Positions 43,390 through 55,634 of a DNA stretch of 64,000 nt are shown here, in pieces. A program made the position numbers and the translations under genes. Origin of the DNA: Archangium sp. (GTDB lineage Bacteria > Myxococcota > Myxococcia > Myxococcales > Myxococcaceae); the NCBI GenBank assembly GCA_022843845.1, contig JALHMW010000017.1:32920-96919 (forward strand), read 5' to 3'. Within the stretch, counting starts at the first letter, position 1; every line of letters begins with the position of its first letter. The notes beneath the pieces were generated by a model. The model saw only the letters and a program-made list of their open reading frames with translations, was not told the origin of the DNA and made no database searches.

Positions 43390-43405
43390 TGGCAGCCTCT
43401 TTGCT
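43390..43405 (+). promoter_or_regulatory. sigma54 (-24/-12) promoter of the kinase-NtrC operon
   Basis: TGGCAGCCTCTTTGCT matches the -24 TGGCA and -12 TTGC[A/T] elements with the exact 10-base gap between GG and GC. Transcription from about 43416 would give a 22-base leader to the ATG at 43438. This decides that start over three upstream in-frame codons (43342, 43366, 43384), which would lie before the RNA begins. Confidence 0.75.
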
Positions 43406-43437
43406 CAGAGCTCAGTCCCGTGGAGCCCGCCTTTGCC

Positions 43438-44984
43438 ATGACGCCAGAGACTCTTTCCGGACGACCTGGCCGGCTGCTCCTCGTCGATGACGAAGAGAAC
43501 ATTCTTCGCTCGCTGAAGCGGGTGCTGCGTCGCGGTGACTGGCACGTCGAGACGGCGCCCGATGCCGAGGCGGCGCTGTCGATGTTCGAGCAGTTTCAGC
43601 CTGAAGTCGTCTTGAGCGACTTCCGCATGCCGGGCCTCAACGGGGTCGAGTTCCTCGCGCGCGTCAAGGAGCTCTCGCCGCGCACCCAGCGCATCATGCT
43701 CACCGGCCAGGCCGATCAGCAGGCGATCGAAGAGGCCATCAACCGCTCCGAGGTTTTTCGCTTCATCTCGAAGCCGTGGAACGACGCGCAGCTGGTGCTG
43801 ACGGTGAAGAGCGCCTTCGAGCAGCACGCGCTGTTCGCCGAGAACGAGCGCCTCTTCCGCCTGACGCAGAACCAGAACCAGGAGCTGCGCACCCTCAACG
43901 CCGATCTCGAGGAGCGGGTCGCCCAGCGCACCGTCATGCTCTCGAAGGCCAAGCGCGACTGGGAGCTGACCTTCGACACCATCGATCACCCGTTGCTGGT
44001 GGTGCAGCTGTCGGATCTCACCGTGCGCCGTGGGAACACGGCGTCAGCGCAGGTCGCGGGCCGCGAGATCGTCGCCATCGGCGAGAAGCCGAAGTGCCAC
44101 CAGTTCCTCTTCGGCCGCGACACGCCGTGCACCGGCTGCCCCATCGGCATGAACCTGTCCGATCCGGCGACCGTCGAGGTCACGCGCGAGGGGCGCATCT
44201 TCGTGGCGCAGCTCTTCCCGATGGAGGACGAGCCCGTGGCCGTGTGCAGCTACCGAGACGTCACCGACGAGCGGAGCCTCACGCGCCGCATGGTCGAGAG
44301 CGAGAAGATGATCGCGATCGGCAACCTGGCCGGCGGCGTGGCGCACGAGATCAACAACCCGCTCGGCGGCATCCTGGCGTTCTCGCAGCTGATGCAGCGC
44401 GACGGGGCGCGATCGAGCTCCGACCTGGAGTCGCTCCAGCTGATCGAAGAGAGCGCCCTGCGGTGCAAGCGCATCGTCGAGAGCCTGCTGAAGTTCAGCC
44501 GCCGCTCGAAGGCCGAAGATCGGCGCTCGTTCGATCTGTCGAAGTGTGTCGAAGACACCGTCGTGCTCTTCCGCGCACAGGCCAAGAAGTACCCGCGGCT
44601 GGTGCTCGAGACGAAGCTCGCGACCGGGCTGCCCGGCGTCTACGGCGACCCGGCGCAGCTCGGCCAGGTGGCGCTCAACCTGCTCCAGAACGGCATGCAG
44701 GCCCTGCCGCAGGGCGAGGGCTCGATCACCATCGAGACGGGCCTCGCTGACGCGCACTGCTACTTCAAGGTCACCGACACCGGCTGCGGCATTCCCCAGG
44801 AGCACCTCTCGCGTGTGTTCGAGCCGCACTTCACCACCAAGCCCCCGGGCGAAGGCACGGGCCTCGGCCTCGCCATCGCCTACCGCATCGTGGAGGACCA
44901 CGGCGGCCACTTCGTCGTCGAGTCCACCGTCGATCAGGGCACCACGTTCACCGTCATGATTCCTGTGCAGCCTGGAGGGCAGCC

Positions 44985-44988
<4 letters not shown>
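43438..44988 (+). CDS. receiver-PAS-histidine kinase hybrid
   Basis: 516 residues from the ATG at 43438, chosen from the sigma54 promoter. Residues about 12-130 are an intact receiver (LLLVDDEE; acceptor Asp in VVLSDFRMPG near 60; Lys in ISKPWN). A coiled coil (about 135-175) leads to a PAS-like domain with an unusual Cys cluster (KCHQFLFGRDTPCTGCPIG, C-x10-C-x2-C). The kinase has an H-box GGVAHEINNPLGG (His near 301), N-box NLLQNGMQAL, and G-boxes DTGCGIP and GEGTGLGLAIAYRI. No membrane segment, so it is cytoplasmic. ATGA overlap with the NtrC gene makes the latter its likely target. The Cys cluster could sense redox or bind metal. Confidence 0.9.
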
Positions 44989-46469
<1,481 letters not shown>

Positions 46470-46470
46470 T

Positions 46471-46485
46471 GACGCCTCAGGCGTC
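46471..46485. terminator. hairpin between convergent genes
   Basis: Perfect GACGCC/GGCGTC stem with a TCA loop that is itself the minus-strand stop codon of the lyase gene. It is two bases past the NtrC stop. No T-run. Confidence 0.45.
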
Positions 46486-47997
46486 GTAGAGCGCGTCGAC
46501 GTACGAGCAGAGCATGTCGCTGACCATGCCCTTGAACGGTAGCGACGACGCCAGGCCGTAGACCGGCGCCATGCCGTCCTTCGCGGGCGGCGTATCGCGC
46601 ACGGCCTCGACCGCAGCACGGAGATCAGCGGCGAACTGCTGCGCGACGCCAGGCTGGGTGTGGCGCAGCGTCACGCACAGGTGCACGGCCGAGGGGTGCT
46701 GCAAGCCATTGAGGCTCCACCCGCGCTTCGCCATCTCGTCGAGCACCCGGTACACGTCGACGACGTCTGACTGAAACGCGATGACCCAGAGCGGATCTCC
46801 GATGATGCGCAGCTGGGGAATCGCCTCGATCGCCTTGCGAATCTCTCTGGCCGTCTCGAGCACCGCGCGCGTGTGCTTCACGTAGCCGTCGTGACCGAGT
46901 GACACCATCGCCGCCCAGGCCGACGCGATGAGCGCTCCCGGCCGGCTGCCCGCGAAGCCAGGCGTCACGTAGAGGCCGCCCGTCCACTCCGGCGTCGTGA
47001 AGTACTGACTGCGGCGCAGCGCGCGCCCGCGGTACAGCACGACCGAGCTGCCCTTCGCCGCGTAGCCGAACTTGTGCGTGTCGTTCGACATCGACGTCAC
47101 GCCCGGGAGCGAGAAGTCGAACTTCGGCACGGGAAAGCCGGCCTCGGCCGCGAACGCGAGGATGAAGCCGCCCAGGCACGCGTCGGTGTGAAAGCCGATG
47201 CCCTTCGAGCGCGCGAACGCCGAGAGCTCTTCGATCGGGTCGATGACGCCGTGAGGGAACGAGACCGCCGAGCCCACCATCACCAGCGTCGACCCATCGA
47301 CCGCGGCCTTCATCGCGGCCACGTTGGCGCGACCGTCTCCATCGACTGGCACGCGGCGCATCTCGACGCCCATGGTGTGCGCGGCCTTGTCGAACGCCGG
47401 GTGCGCCGAGACCGGCGCGACGATGTTGCCGTGCTTGATGCCGCGCGTCGCCTGCGCGTGATCGCGGTACGCCTTCATCGCCAGCATGATGCTCTCGGTG
47501 CCGCCCGACGAGAGCGTTCCACAGACGACCTGCTCGTCGTCGTCGAGGTGCGCGTCGCCGCCCATCAGCTTCGCGGTGAACGCGACGAGGTCGGCCTCGA
47601 ACCGCGCCACCGAGGGCCACACGTCGGCGTGGAGCGGGTTGGCCTGCGAGTACAGCGCGTACACCTCGTTGAGGAAGCGAAGGTGCTGCTCGTCACCATG
47701 GTAGACGCCGCCCGAGACGCGGCCCTCGCGCCACATCGGCGACTCACGCGTCGAGAAGGTGCGGAGCGTCTCGAGGATCAGCTCCTGCGACAGGCCTTCA
47801 CGTGGCAGGGCGTCGAACTTCAGCTCGGTCGGCCGGTGTTTTCTCACCGACTCGCGCATCGACTCGGCGAGCTTCTTCTTCTCGGCCCGCACCATGTCGC
47901 CGACGATCGGCAGCTTGTCGAGCACCACCTCGAGGCGTCGCGCGACACCCTTCGGCAGGCGGGAGAGGACGGCTTGTGCAGCGTTCGGAATATCCAT
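46477..47997 (-). CDS. PLP-dependent sphingosine-1-phosphate lyase-like enzyme
   Basis: 506 residues from the ATG at 47997. Group II decarboxylase/S1P-lyase motifs: [43 protein letters not shown], the PLP Lys in [15 protein letters not shown] (near 307), and [18 protein letters not shown]. The last two match the lyase branch rather than glutamate decarboxylase. S1P lyase splits phosphorylated long-chain bases to an aldehyde and phosphoethanolamine. It begins two bases after an FGGY kinase stop and lies near an SDR. Some myxobacteria make sphingolipids, so a real sphingobase role is possible, but related enzymes cleave other substrates. Confidence 0.85.
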   Translation of the reverse strand: MDIPNAAQAVLSRLPKGVARRLEVVLDKLPIVGDMVRAEKKKLAESMRESVRKHRPTELKFDALPREGLSQELILETLRTFSTRESPMWREGRVSGGVYHGDEQHLRFLNEVYALYSQANPLHADVWPSVARFEADLVAFTAKLMGGDAHLDDDEQVVCGTLSSGGTESIMLAMKAYRDHAQATRGIKHGNIVAPVSAHPAFDKAAHTMGVEMRRVPVDGDGRANVAAMKAAVDGSTLVMVGSAVSFPHGVIDPIEELSAFARSKGIGFHTDACLGGFILAFAAEAGFPVPKFDFSLPGVTSMSNDTHKFGYAAKGSSVVLYRGRALRRSQYFTTPEWTGGLYVTPGFAGSRPGALIASAWAAMVSLGHDGYVKHTRAVLETAREIRKAIEAIPQLRIIGDPLWVIAFQSDVVDVYRVLDEMAKRGWSLNGLQHPSAVHLCVTLRHTQPGVAQQFAADLRAAVEAVRDTPPAKDGMAPVYGLASSLPFKGMVSDMLCSYVDALYDA

Positions 47998-47999
47998 CG

Positions 48000-49544
48000 T
48001 CAGTGTCCACCCATGAATCGCCGCCCCATCGCCTGGCGGTGTTTGAACTCGAGCAGGAACTGCTCGAAGCGGTCGTCGTAGAGGTTCTTGAACTGGGGCC
48101 TGGGCTCGAACGTCTTCGCGATCGGCACCAGCGCGTGCACGTCGCTCCACGAGAGCAGCCCAAGGGCGACGAGCCCGAGCGCGCCGGCGCCACGAGCGTT
48201 CGTCATCTGCGGAGCCTCGGCCTGCTTCACCGGGCGGCCCAGCACATCAGCGTGAATCTGGCACCACAGTGGAGATCGAGCACCACCACCGACGACGGTC
48301 ACCGCCGCGAGCGCCCGCCCGAGGTTGGTCTCGAGGTGCATCTGCAGCCACCGGGTGTTGAACGCGACGCCCTCGAGCACGGCCCGAATGACGTGGCGTT
48401 GATCGTGCGCGAGCGAGAGGCCCGCGAAGCCGCCGCGCACCTTCGAGTCGTCGACCGGTGAGCGCTCGCCATGAAGCCACGGCAGCCAGGTCAGCCCGTC
48501 ACTGCCGGCGGGCGCCTGCTCGGCTTCGTCGAACAACGCGTCGTAGTCGGTGCGCTTGAGCAGGGTCTCTGCGACGAACTTGAGGCCTCCAGCGGCTGAC
48601 TCCTGCTCGTTGCAGAAGAGGTATCGGCCGGGGATCGCCGCCGGGAGCGACGCCATGTTGTGGTTGATATCGGCCTTCTTGAACGGAACGTGCGCGAGCA
48701 GCCACGACGAGGTGCCCAGGCAGAGGTGCGCCTCGTAGTCAGCGACGGTGCCGGCGCCGATCGCCGCGGTGTGCATGTCGGCCCCGCCGCTCGCGACCTT
48801 CACCTTCGTCGAGAGGCCGAGCGCAGCAGCCGCCTCCCTGGTGAGCTCGCCGACGACCGAGGACGCAGGGATCAGCTCGGGCAGCTTCGCGCGCTCGAGC
48901 TCGGCCAGCTTCAGCATCGCGTCGTCGTACCGAATGGCGTTGATGTCGCGGTTGTCGGTGGCCCAGTGGAGGACGATGGAGTCGAAGCTCGCGGCCGCGC
49001 GGCCGGTCAGCTTCAGGTTCACCCAGTCCTTCGGCTCGAGGAAGCAGTGCGCCGCGTCGTACGTCGCGCGCTCATGCTTCTTGAGCCAGGCGATGTGGCC
49101 GACGGGATCCTTGCCCGACAGGCTCGGCACGCCGCCCGTCTTCCTGATCCAGCTCAGCGCCTTCAGTGCGTTGTAGCCGTCGATCGAAGGAAACCCGCCG
49201 GCGAGACGTCGTGTTTCGTCGCGGCCGCGCGAGTCCATCCAGATCAACGCGGGGCGGAGCGGGGTGCCCTGACGATCGACGCCGACCGTGCCGCCCCACT
49301 GAGACGAGAGCGCGATGCCGACGACCTGCTCGGCCTTCGCCGTGCCGCGAGCCCAGAGCGCCGACGCCGCTTTCACCATCGCGGCCCACCAGTCCTCTGG
49401 GCGCTGCTCCGCGCCACCGTTCGGCAGCATCGTCACGTCAAGCGGGACGACTTCACTGTCAACCACCGCCGCGCGCGACGAGATCACCGCGGCCTTCAGG
49501 CCCGAGGTGCCGAGATCGAAGGCGAGGATGGTGGCGTCGGACAT
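48000..49544 (-). CDS. FGGY-family carbohydrate kinase (xylulokinase-like)
   Basis: 514 residues from the ATG at 49544, directly before the ATP-fold strand [17 protein letters not shown]. Other FGGY motifs: [33 protein letters not shown], and the C-terminal [22 protein letters not shown]. Length fits xylulokinase. FGGY kinases phosphorylate ketoses or polyols; which one cannot be told. The lyase gene follows two bases downstream and an SDR lies 72 bases upstream. Confidence 0.85.
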   Translation of the reverse strand: MSDATILAFDLGTSGLKAAVISSRAAVVDSEVVPLDVTMLPNGGAEQRPEDWWAAMVKAASALWARGTAKAEQVVGIALSSQWGGTVGVDRQGTPLRPALIWMDSRGRDETRRLAGGFPSIDGYNALKALSWIRKTGGVPSLSGKDPVGHIAWLKKHERATYDAAHCFLEPKDWVNLKLTGRAAASFDSIVLHWATDNRDINAIRYDDAMLKLAELERAKLPELIPASSVVGELTREAAAALGLSTKVKVASGGADMHTAAIGAGTVADYEAHLCLGTSSWLLAHVPFKKADINHNMASLPAAIPGRYLFCNEQESAAGGLKFVAETLLKRTDYDALFDEAEQAPAGSDGLTWLPWLHGERSPVDDSKVRGGFAGLSLAHDQRHVIRAVLEGVAFNTRWLQMHLETNLGRALAAVTVVGGGARSPLWCQIHADVLGRPVKQAEAPQMTNARGAGALGLVALGLLSWSDVHALVPIAKTFEPRPQFKNLYDDRFEQFLLEFKHRQAMGRRFMGGH

Positions 49545-49616
49545 GAGAGGGACCGTGCTGGCACACCTGATAACCACCTGCCACCGTCTGCACCCTCGGA
49601 TTCCGGGCGAGAGGTT

Positions 49617-50387
<771 letters not shown>

Positions 50388-50413
50388 GTCGAGGTGCCTT
50401 TCAGAGAGTCGTG

Positions 50414-51739
50414 TCAGCCGTCACTGCCCGGTTCCTTCGGGGTGCGCAACGATCGCAGCTCGGCGAGCCGCGCCTTCATCGCCTTCTCGTCGCCGTTGAC
50501 GGACGGCTCGTAGAACCGTTCGCCACGAAGGCCTTCGGGCAGGCCGTCGTCAGGCACGAAGTGGCCGTCGAAGTCGTGGGGGTATTGGTAGCCCGAGCCG
50601 TAGCCGATGGACTTCATCAACTTCGTCGGCGCGTTTCGCAGGTGCATGGGGACAGGCAACGGTCCGTGCTTCACCACGGCCTCACGCGCCTTCGCCCACG
50701 TCGTCAGCGCGGTGTTCGATTTGGGCGCCATCGCCAGGTACGTCACGGCCTGCGTCAGCGGCAGCGTGCCCTCGGGCAGGCCCATCAGCTCGAGCGCGTG
50801 GAGCGCCGACACCGCCACCTGCAGCCCGCGCGGATCCGCGTTGCCGACGTCTTCACTCGCGAAGATCACCATGCGGCGCACGATGAAGCGCACGTCTTCG
50901 CCAGACTCGATCATGCGCGCGAGCCAGTACACGGCGGCGTCGGGATCCGAGGCGCGCATCGACTTGATGAAGGCCGAGATGATGTTGAAGTGCTCTTCGC
51001 CGCTCTTGTCGTAGAGCAGGGTGCGCTGCTGCATCGCCTCTTCTGCAGACTGCTTCGTGACGTGCGCGCCGCCGTGCTGGGCAGCGACCTCGAGCGCGGT
51101 GAGCGCCCGTCGTGCGTCGCCTGCGGCCATCATCGCGATGAAGGCGAGCGCGTCGTCGTCGACGGTCACCTTCTTGTCGAGCCCGCGTGGGTCGTCGATG
51201 GCGCGCCGCAAGACCGCGCGCAGCTCGTCCTCCTCGAGACCGCGCAAGGTCAGCACCCGCATTCGCGACAAAAGCGCGGCGTTCACCTCGAACGACGGGT
51301 TCTCGGTCGTCGCACCCAGGAGCGTGAGGGTGCCCTTCTCGACGTGCGGGAGCAGCGCGTCCTGCTGGCCCTTGTTGAAGCGGTGGATCTCGTCGACGAA
51401 GAGCAGGGTGCGTTTGCGGTTGAGCTTCCAGCGCTCCTCGGCGCGCGCGACGGCCTCGCGGAGGTCCTTCACGCCAGCGAGCACCGCCGACACCGACTCG
51501 AAGTGCGCGCCGGTCGCGTTCGCGATCACCCGGGCCAGCGTCGTCTTGCCGGTGCCAGGAGGACCCCAGAACACCATCGACGGCACCTGATCGATCTCGA
51601 TCGCGCGCCGCAGCAGCTTGCCTGGACCTGTCAGGTGCTCCTGCCCGACGTACTCGTCGAGGGTGCGCGGCCGCATCCGCTCGGCGAGCGGTGCCCTGGC
51701 GGCGGCCTCGTTCCCGGCGGCGTGGTCGAACAGGTCCAT
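50414..51739 (-). CDS. rarA: replication-associated recombination protein A (RarA/MgsA)
   Basis: 441 residues from the ATG at 51739, directly before LFDHAAGNEAAARAPLAERM; an ATG 16 codons upstream is less likely. RarA motifs: RPRTLDEYVGQEHL, Walker A WGPPGTGKTT, Walker B LFVDEIHRFNKGQQD, sensor LLGATTENPSFEVN, and the C-terminal tetramer domain NAPTKLMKSIGYGSGYQYPHD-type pattern. It is a clamp-loader-like AAA+ ATPase that acts at stalled replication forks with SSB. It diverges from guaB1 across 83 bases. Confidence 0.92.
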   Translation of the reverse strand: MDLFDHAAGNEAAARAPLAERMRPRTLDEYVGQEHLTGPGKLLRRAIEIDQVPSMVFWGPPGTGKTTLARVIANATGAHFESVSAVLAGVKDLREAVARAEERWKLNRKRTLLFVDEIHRFNKGQQDALLPHVEKGTLTLLGATTENPSFEVNAALLSRMRVLTLRGLEEDELRAVLRRAIDDPRGLDKKVTVDDDALAFIAMMAAGDARRALTALEVAAQHGGAHVTKQSAEEAMQQRTLLYDKSGEEHFNIISAFIKSMRASDPDAAVYWLARMIESGEDVRFIVRRMVIFASEDVGNADPRGLQVAVSALHALELMGLPEGTLPLTQAVTYLAMAPKSNTALTTWAKAREAVVKHGPLPVPMHLRNAPTKLMKSIGYGSGYQYPHDFDGHFVPDDGLPEGLRGERFYEPSVNGDEKAMKARLAELRSLRTPKEPGSDG

Positions 51740-51822
51740 CGGGGCGGTGTAGCGGGCTGGGTGCGTGGCGCAAGCGTCGGCTTGCACTTCGGGCAGGGCG
51801 CCAGATGGTACGTTCGCGCGCC

Positions 51823-53259
51823 ATGCGCTTCTTCGACGACAAGCCGCCGCTCCATGAGCTGACCTACAACGACGTGTTCATGGCCCCGACGCGCTCCGAG
51901 GTGGGCTCGCGGCACGAGGTCGATCTGCGCCCGCCGCCAGGCTCGGGGCTCACGACGCCGATCATCGTCGCGAACATGACCGCGGTGGCGGGGCGTCGAA
52001 TGGCCGAGACCGTCGCGAGGCGTGGTGGCATCGCCGTGCTGCCGCAGGACATTCCCCTCGACATCGTCCAGCAGAACATCGCCTACGTGAAGTCGCGGCA
52101 CCCCGTTTACGAGACGCCGATCACGCTGCGGCCAACCGAGACGCTGCAAGTGGCGCTCAACCTCATTCACAAGCGCTCGCACGGCGTGGTGATCGTGGTG
52201 AACGACGCGAACGAGCCGGTGGGCATCTTCACCGAGCACGACGCCGAGGGGCACGATCGGTTCACCCAGCTCCACCGCGTGATGTCGACCGAGCTGCTGT
52301 CGTTCGAAGACGGCACGCCGCTCGAGACGATGTTCGAACGCCTCGCGGTGAAGCGGCTGACGTGCGCGCCGGTGCTGCGCGGGAAGACGTTGGTGGGCGT
52401 GGTGACCCGCAAGGGCGCGCTTCGCTCGACGCTCTATCAGCCTGCCGTCGACGCAGCGGGCAAGCTGGTGGTCGCGGCGGCCGTCGGCATCAGCGGCGAC
52501 GTCATCGGTCGCGCGAAGGCGCTGCTCGAGTGGGGCATCGATCTGATCGTCATCGACGCTGCGCATGGGCACCAACGCAAGATGCTCGAGGCGGTCGAGG
52601 CGGTCAGAGCGCTCAGCCCGAAGATGCCGGTGATGGCTGGCAACGTGGTGACGCGCGAGGGCACGGCGGATCTGATCAAGGCAGGCGTCGATCTCGTGAA
52701 GGTCGGCGTGGGCCCGGGAGCGATGTGCACGACTCGCATGATGACCGGCGTCGGCCGGCCGCAGTTCTCGGCGGTGCTCGAGTGCGCAGCCGAGGCGCGA
52801 AAGCACGGCAAGTCCATCTGTGCCGATGGCGGCATTCGACACCCGCGTGACGTCGCGCTCGCCCTCGCTGGCGGCGCTGGCACCGTGATGATCGGCTCCT
52901 GGTTCGCAGGCACCTACGAGAGCGCCGCCGACATTCGCGAAGACGCGGCTGGCAAGCTGTACAAGGAGAACTTCGGCATGGCCTCGCAGCGCGCCGTGAA
53001 GGCTCGCACGCAGAAAGACTCGCTGTTCGAGCGCGCTCGCAAGGAGCTGTTCGAAGAGGGCATCAGCACCTCGCGCATGTATCTCGACCCACAGCGGCCC
53101 GGCGTCGAGGACCTGATCGATCACGTCGTCGCCGGCGTGAAGAGCGCGTGCACCTACGCCGGAGCGTCGACGCTGGAAGAGCTCCATCAGAACGCGCTCA
53201 TCGGCGTGCAGGGCGCGGCGGGGTTCGACGAGGGCAAGCCGGTTCGCCAGAGCTGGTGA
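51823..53259 (+). CDS. guaB1: GuaB1-type IMP dehydrogenase/GMP reductase family protein
   Basis: 478 residues from the ATG at 51823. It has the IMPDH/GMPR barrel with an inserted CBS pair (about 95-200; PITLRPTETLQVALN, GVVIVVNDANEPVGIF). Phosphate-binding and active-site motifs: VDLVKVGVGPGAMCTTR with catalytic Cys near 301, then TGVGRPQ, CADGGIRHPRD and GTVMIGSWFAGT. The N-terminus MRFFDDKPPLHELTYNDVFM marks the GuaB1 branch, whose mycobacterial member was shown to be a GMP reductase, not an IMP dehydrogenase. I expect the same here. Confidence 0.87.
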   Translation: MRFFDDKPPLHELTYNDVFMAPTRSEVGSRHEVDLRPPPGSGLTTPIIVANMTAVAGRRMAETVARRGGIAVLPQDIPLDIVQQNIAYVKSRHPVYETPITLRPTETLQVALNLIHKRSHGVVIVVNDANEPVGIFTEHDAEGHDRFTQLHRVMSTELLSFEDGTPLETMFERLAVKRLTCAPVLRGKTLVGVVTRKGALRSTLYQPAVDAAGKLVVAAAVGISGDVIGRAKALLEWGIDLIVIDAAHGHQRKMLEAVEAVRALSPKMPVMAGNVVTREGTADLIKAGVDLVKVGVGPGAMCTTRMMTGVGRPQFSAVLECAAEARKHGKSICADGGIRHPRDVALALAGGAGTVMIGSWFAGTYESAADIREDAAGKLYKENFGMASQRAVKARTQKDSLFERARKELFEEGISTSRMYLDPQRPGVEDLIDHVVAGVKSACTYAGASTLEELHQNALIGVQGAAGFDEGKPVRQSW

Positions 53260-53271
53260 AAGTTCGTCCCG

Positions 53272-53300
53272 TTGACGTGAGAATCAATCGTCGCCATATC
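53272..53300 (+). promoter_or_regulatory. sigma70-type promoter giving a possibly leaderless mRNA
   Basis: TTGACG (53272-53277), 17-base spacer, CATATC (53295-53300). The expected start falls at 53307-53308, the A of the next ATG, and no Shine-Dalgarno precedes that ATG. Confidence 0.5.
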
Positions 53301-53307
53301 TGCGCGC

Positions 53308-54183
53308 ATGGCGACCAAAAAGGCAGTGCTGACGTGCGCGTTGACTGGCGTGCTGACGGACCCTGCGCAGCACGGCGTCCCCGTCACCCCGGAGCAGATG
53401 GCCCAGGAAGCCCGCCGCGCCCGTGACGCCGGGGCGTCGATCGTTCACGTGCACGTGCGCAACCAGGAGCCCGGCATGGGCCGCCTGCCGAGCTGGGACG
53501 CCGCCGACGCGAAGAAGGTGTGCGACGCCATTCGCGCCGAGTGCCCGGACCTCATCATCAACCTCTCCACTGGCGTCGTGGGCCCCGACATCAGCGGGCC
53601 GGTGTCGTGCCTCGAGCTGGTCAAGCCCGAGATGGCCGCGCTCAACGCCGGCTCGCTCAACTACCTGAAGCTCCGTTCGAACAACGACTGGGCGTGGCCG
53701 CCGATGCTGTTCGACAACACGGTGGAAAAGATCGAGTCGTTCGCGACGGTCATGAAGGCCAACGGCATCGTCCCTGAGTGCGAGTGCTTCGACACCGGCA
53801 TTCTCCGCAGCGTCGCGATGTTCGCGAAGCGCGCGATGGTGCCGACGCCCCCGCACGTGTCGTTGGTGATGGGCGTCGAGTCGGGCATGCCGAACAAGGC
53901 GTCGTGGCTGCCGCTGTTGCTCGAGGAGATGGTCCCCGGCACGCACTGGCAGGTGATCGGCATCGGCCGGCAAGAGGTGTGGGCGCTCCACCAGCGCTGC
54001 GCCGAGCTGGGCGGCGACCTGCGCACCGGCCTCGAAGACACGTTCTATCTGCCCGACGGCACGAAGGCGTCGAGCAACGGGCCGTTGATCGAGGCGCTCG
54101 CGAAGACCGCGACGAACGCCGGACGCGCGATCGCGACGCCAGACGAGGCGCGCACCATTCTCGGGTTGCGCGCACGCGCGTGA
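53308..54183 (+). CDS. beta-keto acid cleavage enzyme (BKACE, DUF849)
   Basis: 291 residues. BKACE zinc and catalytic patterns: VLTCALTGVLTDPA at the start, GASIVHVHVRNQEPGMG (His-x-His zinc ligands), INLSTG, and PECECFDTG plus LVMGVESGMPN in the second half. These zinc enzymes condense a beta-keto acid with acetyl-CoA to give acetoacetate and a CoA ester, as in lysine fermentation or carnitine breakdown. The substrate cannot be assigned. A likely leaderless promoter lies just upstream, and the stop overlaps the next gene as GTGA. Confidence 0.88.
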   Translation: MATKKAVLTCALTGVLTDPAQHGVPVTPEQMAQEARRARDAGASIVHVHVRNQEPGMGRLPSWDAADAKKVCDAIRAECPDLIINLSTGVVGPDISGPVSCLELVKPEMAALNAGSLNYLKLRSNNDWAWPPMLFDNTVEKIESFATVMKANGIVPECECFDTGILRSVAMFAKRAMVPTPPHVSLVMGVESGMPNKASWLPLLLEEMVPGTHWQVIGIGRQEVWALHQRCAELGGDLRTGLEDTFYLPDGTKASSNGPLIEALAKTATNAGRAIATPDEARTILGLRARA

Positions 54184-54725
54184 GCCCCGCGTTTCAGGTG
54201 AGCTGCAGCGCGGGCCGCAGCCTCTTCGAAGCTGGGAAGTTCCACGCCGCGCATGACGCCTTCGAAGACGGGTGGCGCGTGTGCCGGGGTGACGAGAAGC
54301 GGGTGCTGCAGGTCCTGGTGCTGTGGGCCGCAGCGCTGCATCACCACGAGAACGGACGTGGTGGTGGCGCTCGCCGGCTGCTCGCGCGCGCGCTCGAGCG
54401 GCTCGGGCCGGTCGACGAGACCTTCGACGGTCTCGATGCCGAGTCGCTGAAGACCTGCGTGATCGAGACGTGGGGGCAGCTCGAGGCGGGTGAACACCCC
54501 ACGCCACGGTGGCCTGACGCCATTCGCCCTGGACCAGCACGCGTTGCGCTCGAGCACGACGCGCGCTGCCCGTACTGCGCCGAGCCCGTCCAGGTGTCTC
54601 TCCCGATGGAGGAGCTCGACGGCGCCGACTCGGTGGAGGATTGCCCCTCGTGCGGCCGGCAGTGGGCGCTGAAGGTTCGTCGCGACGGCGCTGACGTCCT
54701 GGTCTCGGCACATCGCCTCGAGTGA
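54180..54725 (+). CDS. DUF309 domain fused to a CPXCG-type zinc ribbon
   Basis: 181 residues from a GTG at 54180 that overlaps the previous stop; longer versions of this frame lie inside the BKACE gene and are shadows. Residues about 8-100 fit DUF309: GRSLFEAGKFHAAHDAFEDGW, then LVLWAAALHHHENG (helix with His cluster). Residues about 128-165 are a small zinc ribbon, CPYCAEPVQVSLPM...EDCPSCGRQW, as in the CPXCG family (PF14255). I know both modules as separate proteins; their fusion is unusual. The role is unknown. Confidence 0.8.
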   Translation: MSPAFQVSCSAGRSLFEAGKFHAAHDAFEDGWRVCRGDEKRVLQVLVLWAAALHHHENGRGGGARRLLARALERLGPVDETFDGLDAESLKTCVIETWGQLEAGEHPTPRWPDAIRPGPARVALEHDARCPYCAEPVQVSLPMEELDGADSVEDCPSCGRQWALKVRRDGADVLVSAHRLE

Positions 54726-54754
54726 ACGCGCAATGCCTTCGAGGGCACGGCGTT

Positions 54755-54775
54755 TGTCCTGTCGGGTGACGGACA
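54755..54775 (+). terminator. hairpin after the DUF309 gene
   Basis: TGTCC pairs with GGACA and GTC with GAC around a GGGT loop, one bulged T; 30 bases past the stop. No T-run. Confidence 0.35.
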
Positions 54776-54830
54776 CTCGTGGTCGACTTCGAACGGTGTC
54801 GCGGACCAGCGAGTCGAGTGGGGTCACCTG

Positions 54831-55634
54831 ATGGAAGCCTTCCTACGCACACTCCTGTCGTTTCCTGCGGTGCCGTTCACGGTGATGCTGGGCATCGCGT
54901 TTCTCTATTGGCTCTTCGTGGTGCTCGGGGTCGTCGCGTTCGATGGTGGCGATGTCAGTGGTGGCGCCAAGGCGGCCGCCGATTCGGTCACCGGCGCGCT
55001 CAAGGGCGCGAGCGAGGGCGTGGTCGGCGGGGTGAAGGCCGCAGGCGAGGCGGTCGCTGGTGGGGTCGAGGGCCTGGAAGGCGATGCCAGCTCGGGAGAC
55101 CACGATGGGAACGGGCTGTTCGCGATCCTCGGTCTGGGCAAGGTGCCCGCGACGATCTCGGGCAGCTTCATCGTCTTCTTCTCGTGGGTCTTCTCGATGT
55201 TCGGCTCGTCGTGGCTGGGCGCCGACGCAGGGCTCGTGGCGAAGGTGGGCGTGCTGCTCGGCTCGATGGTGCTGGCGTTGTTCGCGACGGCCGGCGCCAT
55301 CAAGCCCATCGCGAAGGCCTTCACCTCGGAGCCGCCACAGCGACGGCATCACTTCATCGGGAAGATCTGCGAGATCACCTCGGGCCGCGTCGACGCCAGC
55401 TTCGGCACCGCGACGGTGAGTGACGGCGGCGCGGGGCTCAACCTGCACGTCGCCTGCGAGAAGGCGAACCAGCTCAAGAAGGGCGATCGCGCGCTCATCG
55501 TCGACTTCGACGAGCAGACCGAGACGTGGGACATCGAGCCGCTCGATTGGCTCGAGCCGCAGGAGCTCGAAGCGCTCAAAGACCCGTCACGCGTCGATCA
55601 GGTGCTCTCGTCCCGCATGCGGACGCGCGGATGA
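54831..55634 (+). CDS. membrane protein with OB-fold tail, flotillin partner (YqiJ/NfeD-like)
   Basis: 267 residues. Three hydrophobic segments (about 15-37, 109-125, 137-157), an Ala/Gly/Asp-rich loop between the first two, and a C-terminal soluble domain from about 170 (HHFIGKICEITSGRVDASFG, KKGDRALIVDFDEQTETWDIEP) that fits an OB-fold like those of NfeD and YqiJ. In E. coli YqiJ sits next to the flotillin YqiK; here a flotillin gene follows 193 bases downstream. The expected role is to help organise flotillin-rich membrane domains. Confidence 0.78.
   Translation: MEAFLRTLLSFPAVPFTVMLGIAFLYWLFVVLGVVAFDGGDVSGGAKAAADSVTGALKGASEGVVGGVKAAGEAVAGGVEGLEGDASSGDHDGNGLFAILGLGKVPATISGSFIVFFSWVFSMFGSSWLGADAGLVAKVGVLLGSMVLALFATAGAIKPIAKAFTSEPPQRRHHFIGKICEITSGRVDASFGTATVSDGGAGLNLHVACEKANQLKKGDRALIVDFDEQTETWDIEPLDWLEPQELEALKDPSRVDQVLSSRMRTRG

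Noticed and set aside
51782..51811. Possible sigma70 promoter before guaB1 (TTGCAC and TGGTAC, 18 apart)
   Set aside because: The -10 matches the consensus too poorly to report.
51631..53187. 518-residue open frame antisense to guaB1
   Set aside because: His/Arg-rich shadow; guaB1 has every expected motif.
53284..54852. 522-residue minus-strand frame over the BKACE and DUF309 genes
   Set aside because: Arg/Pro-rich, no family features; the plus-strand genes are clear.
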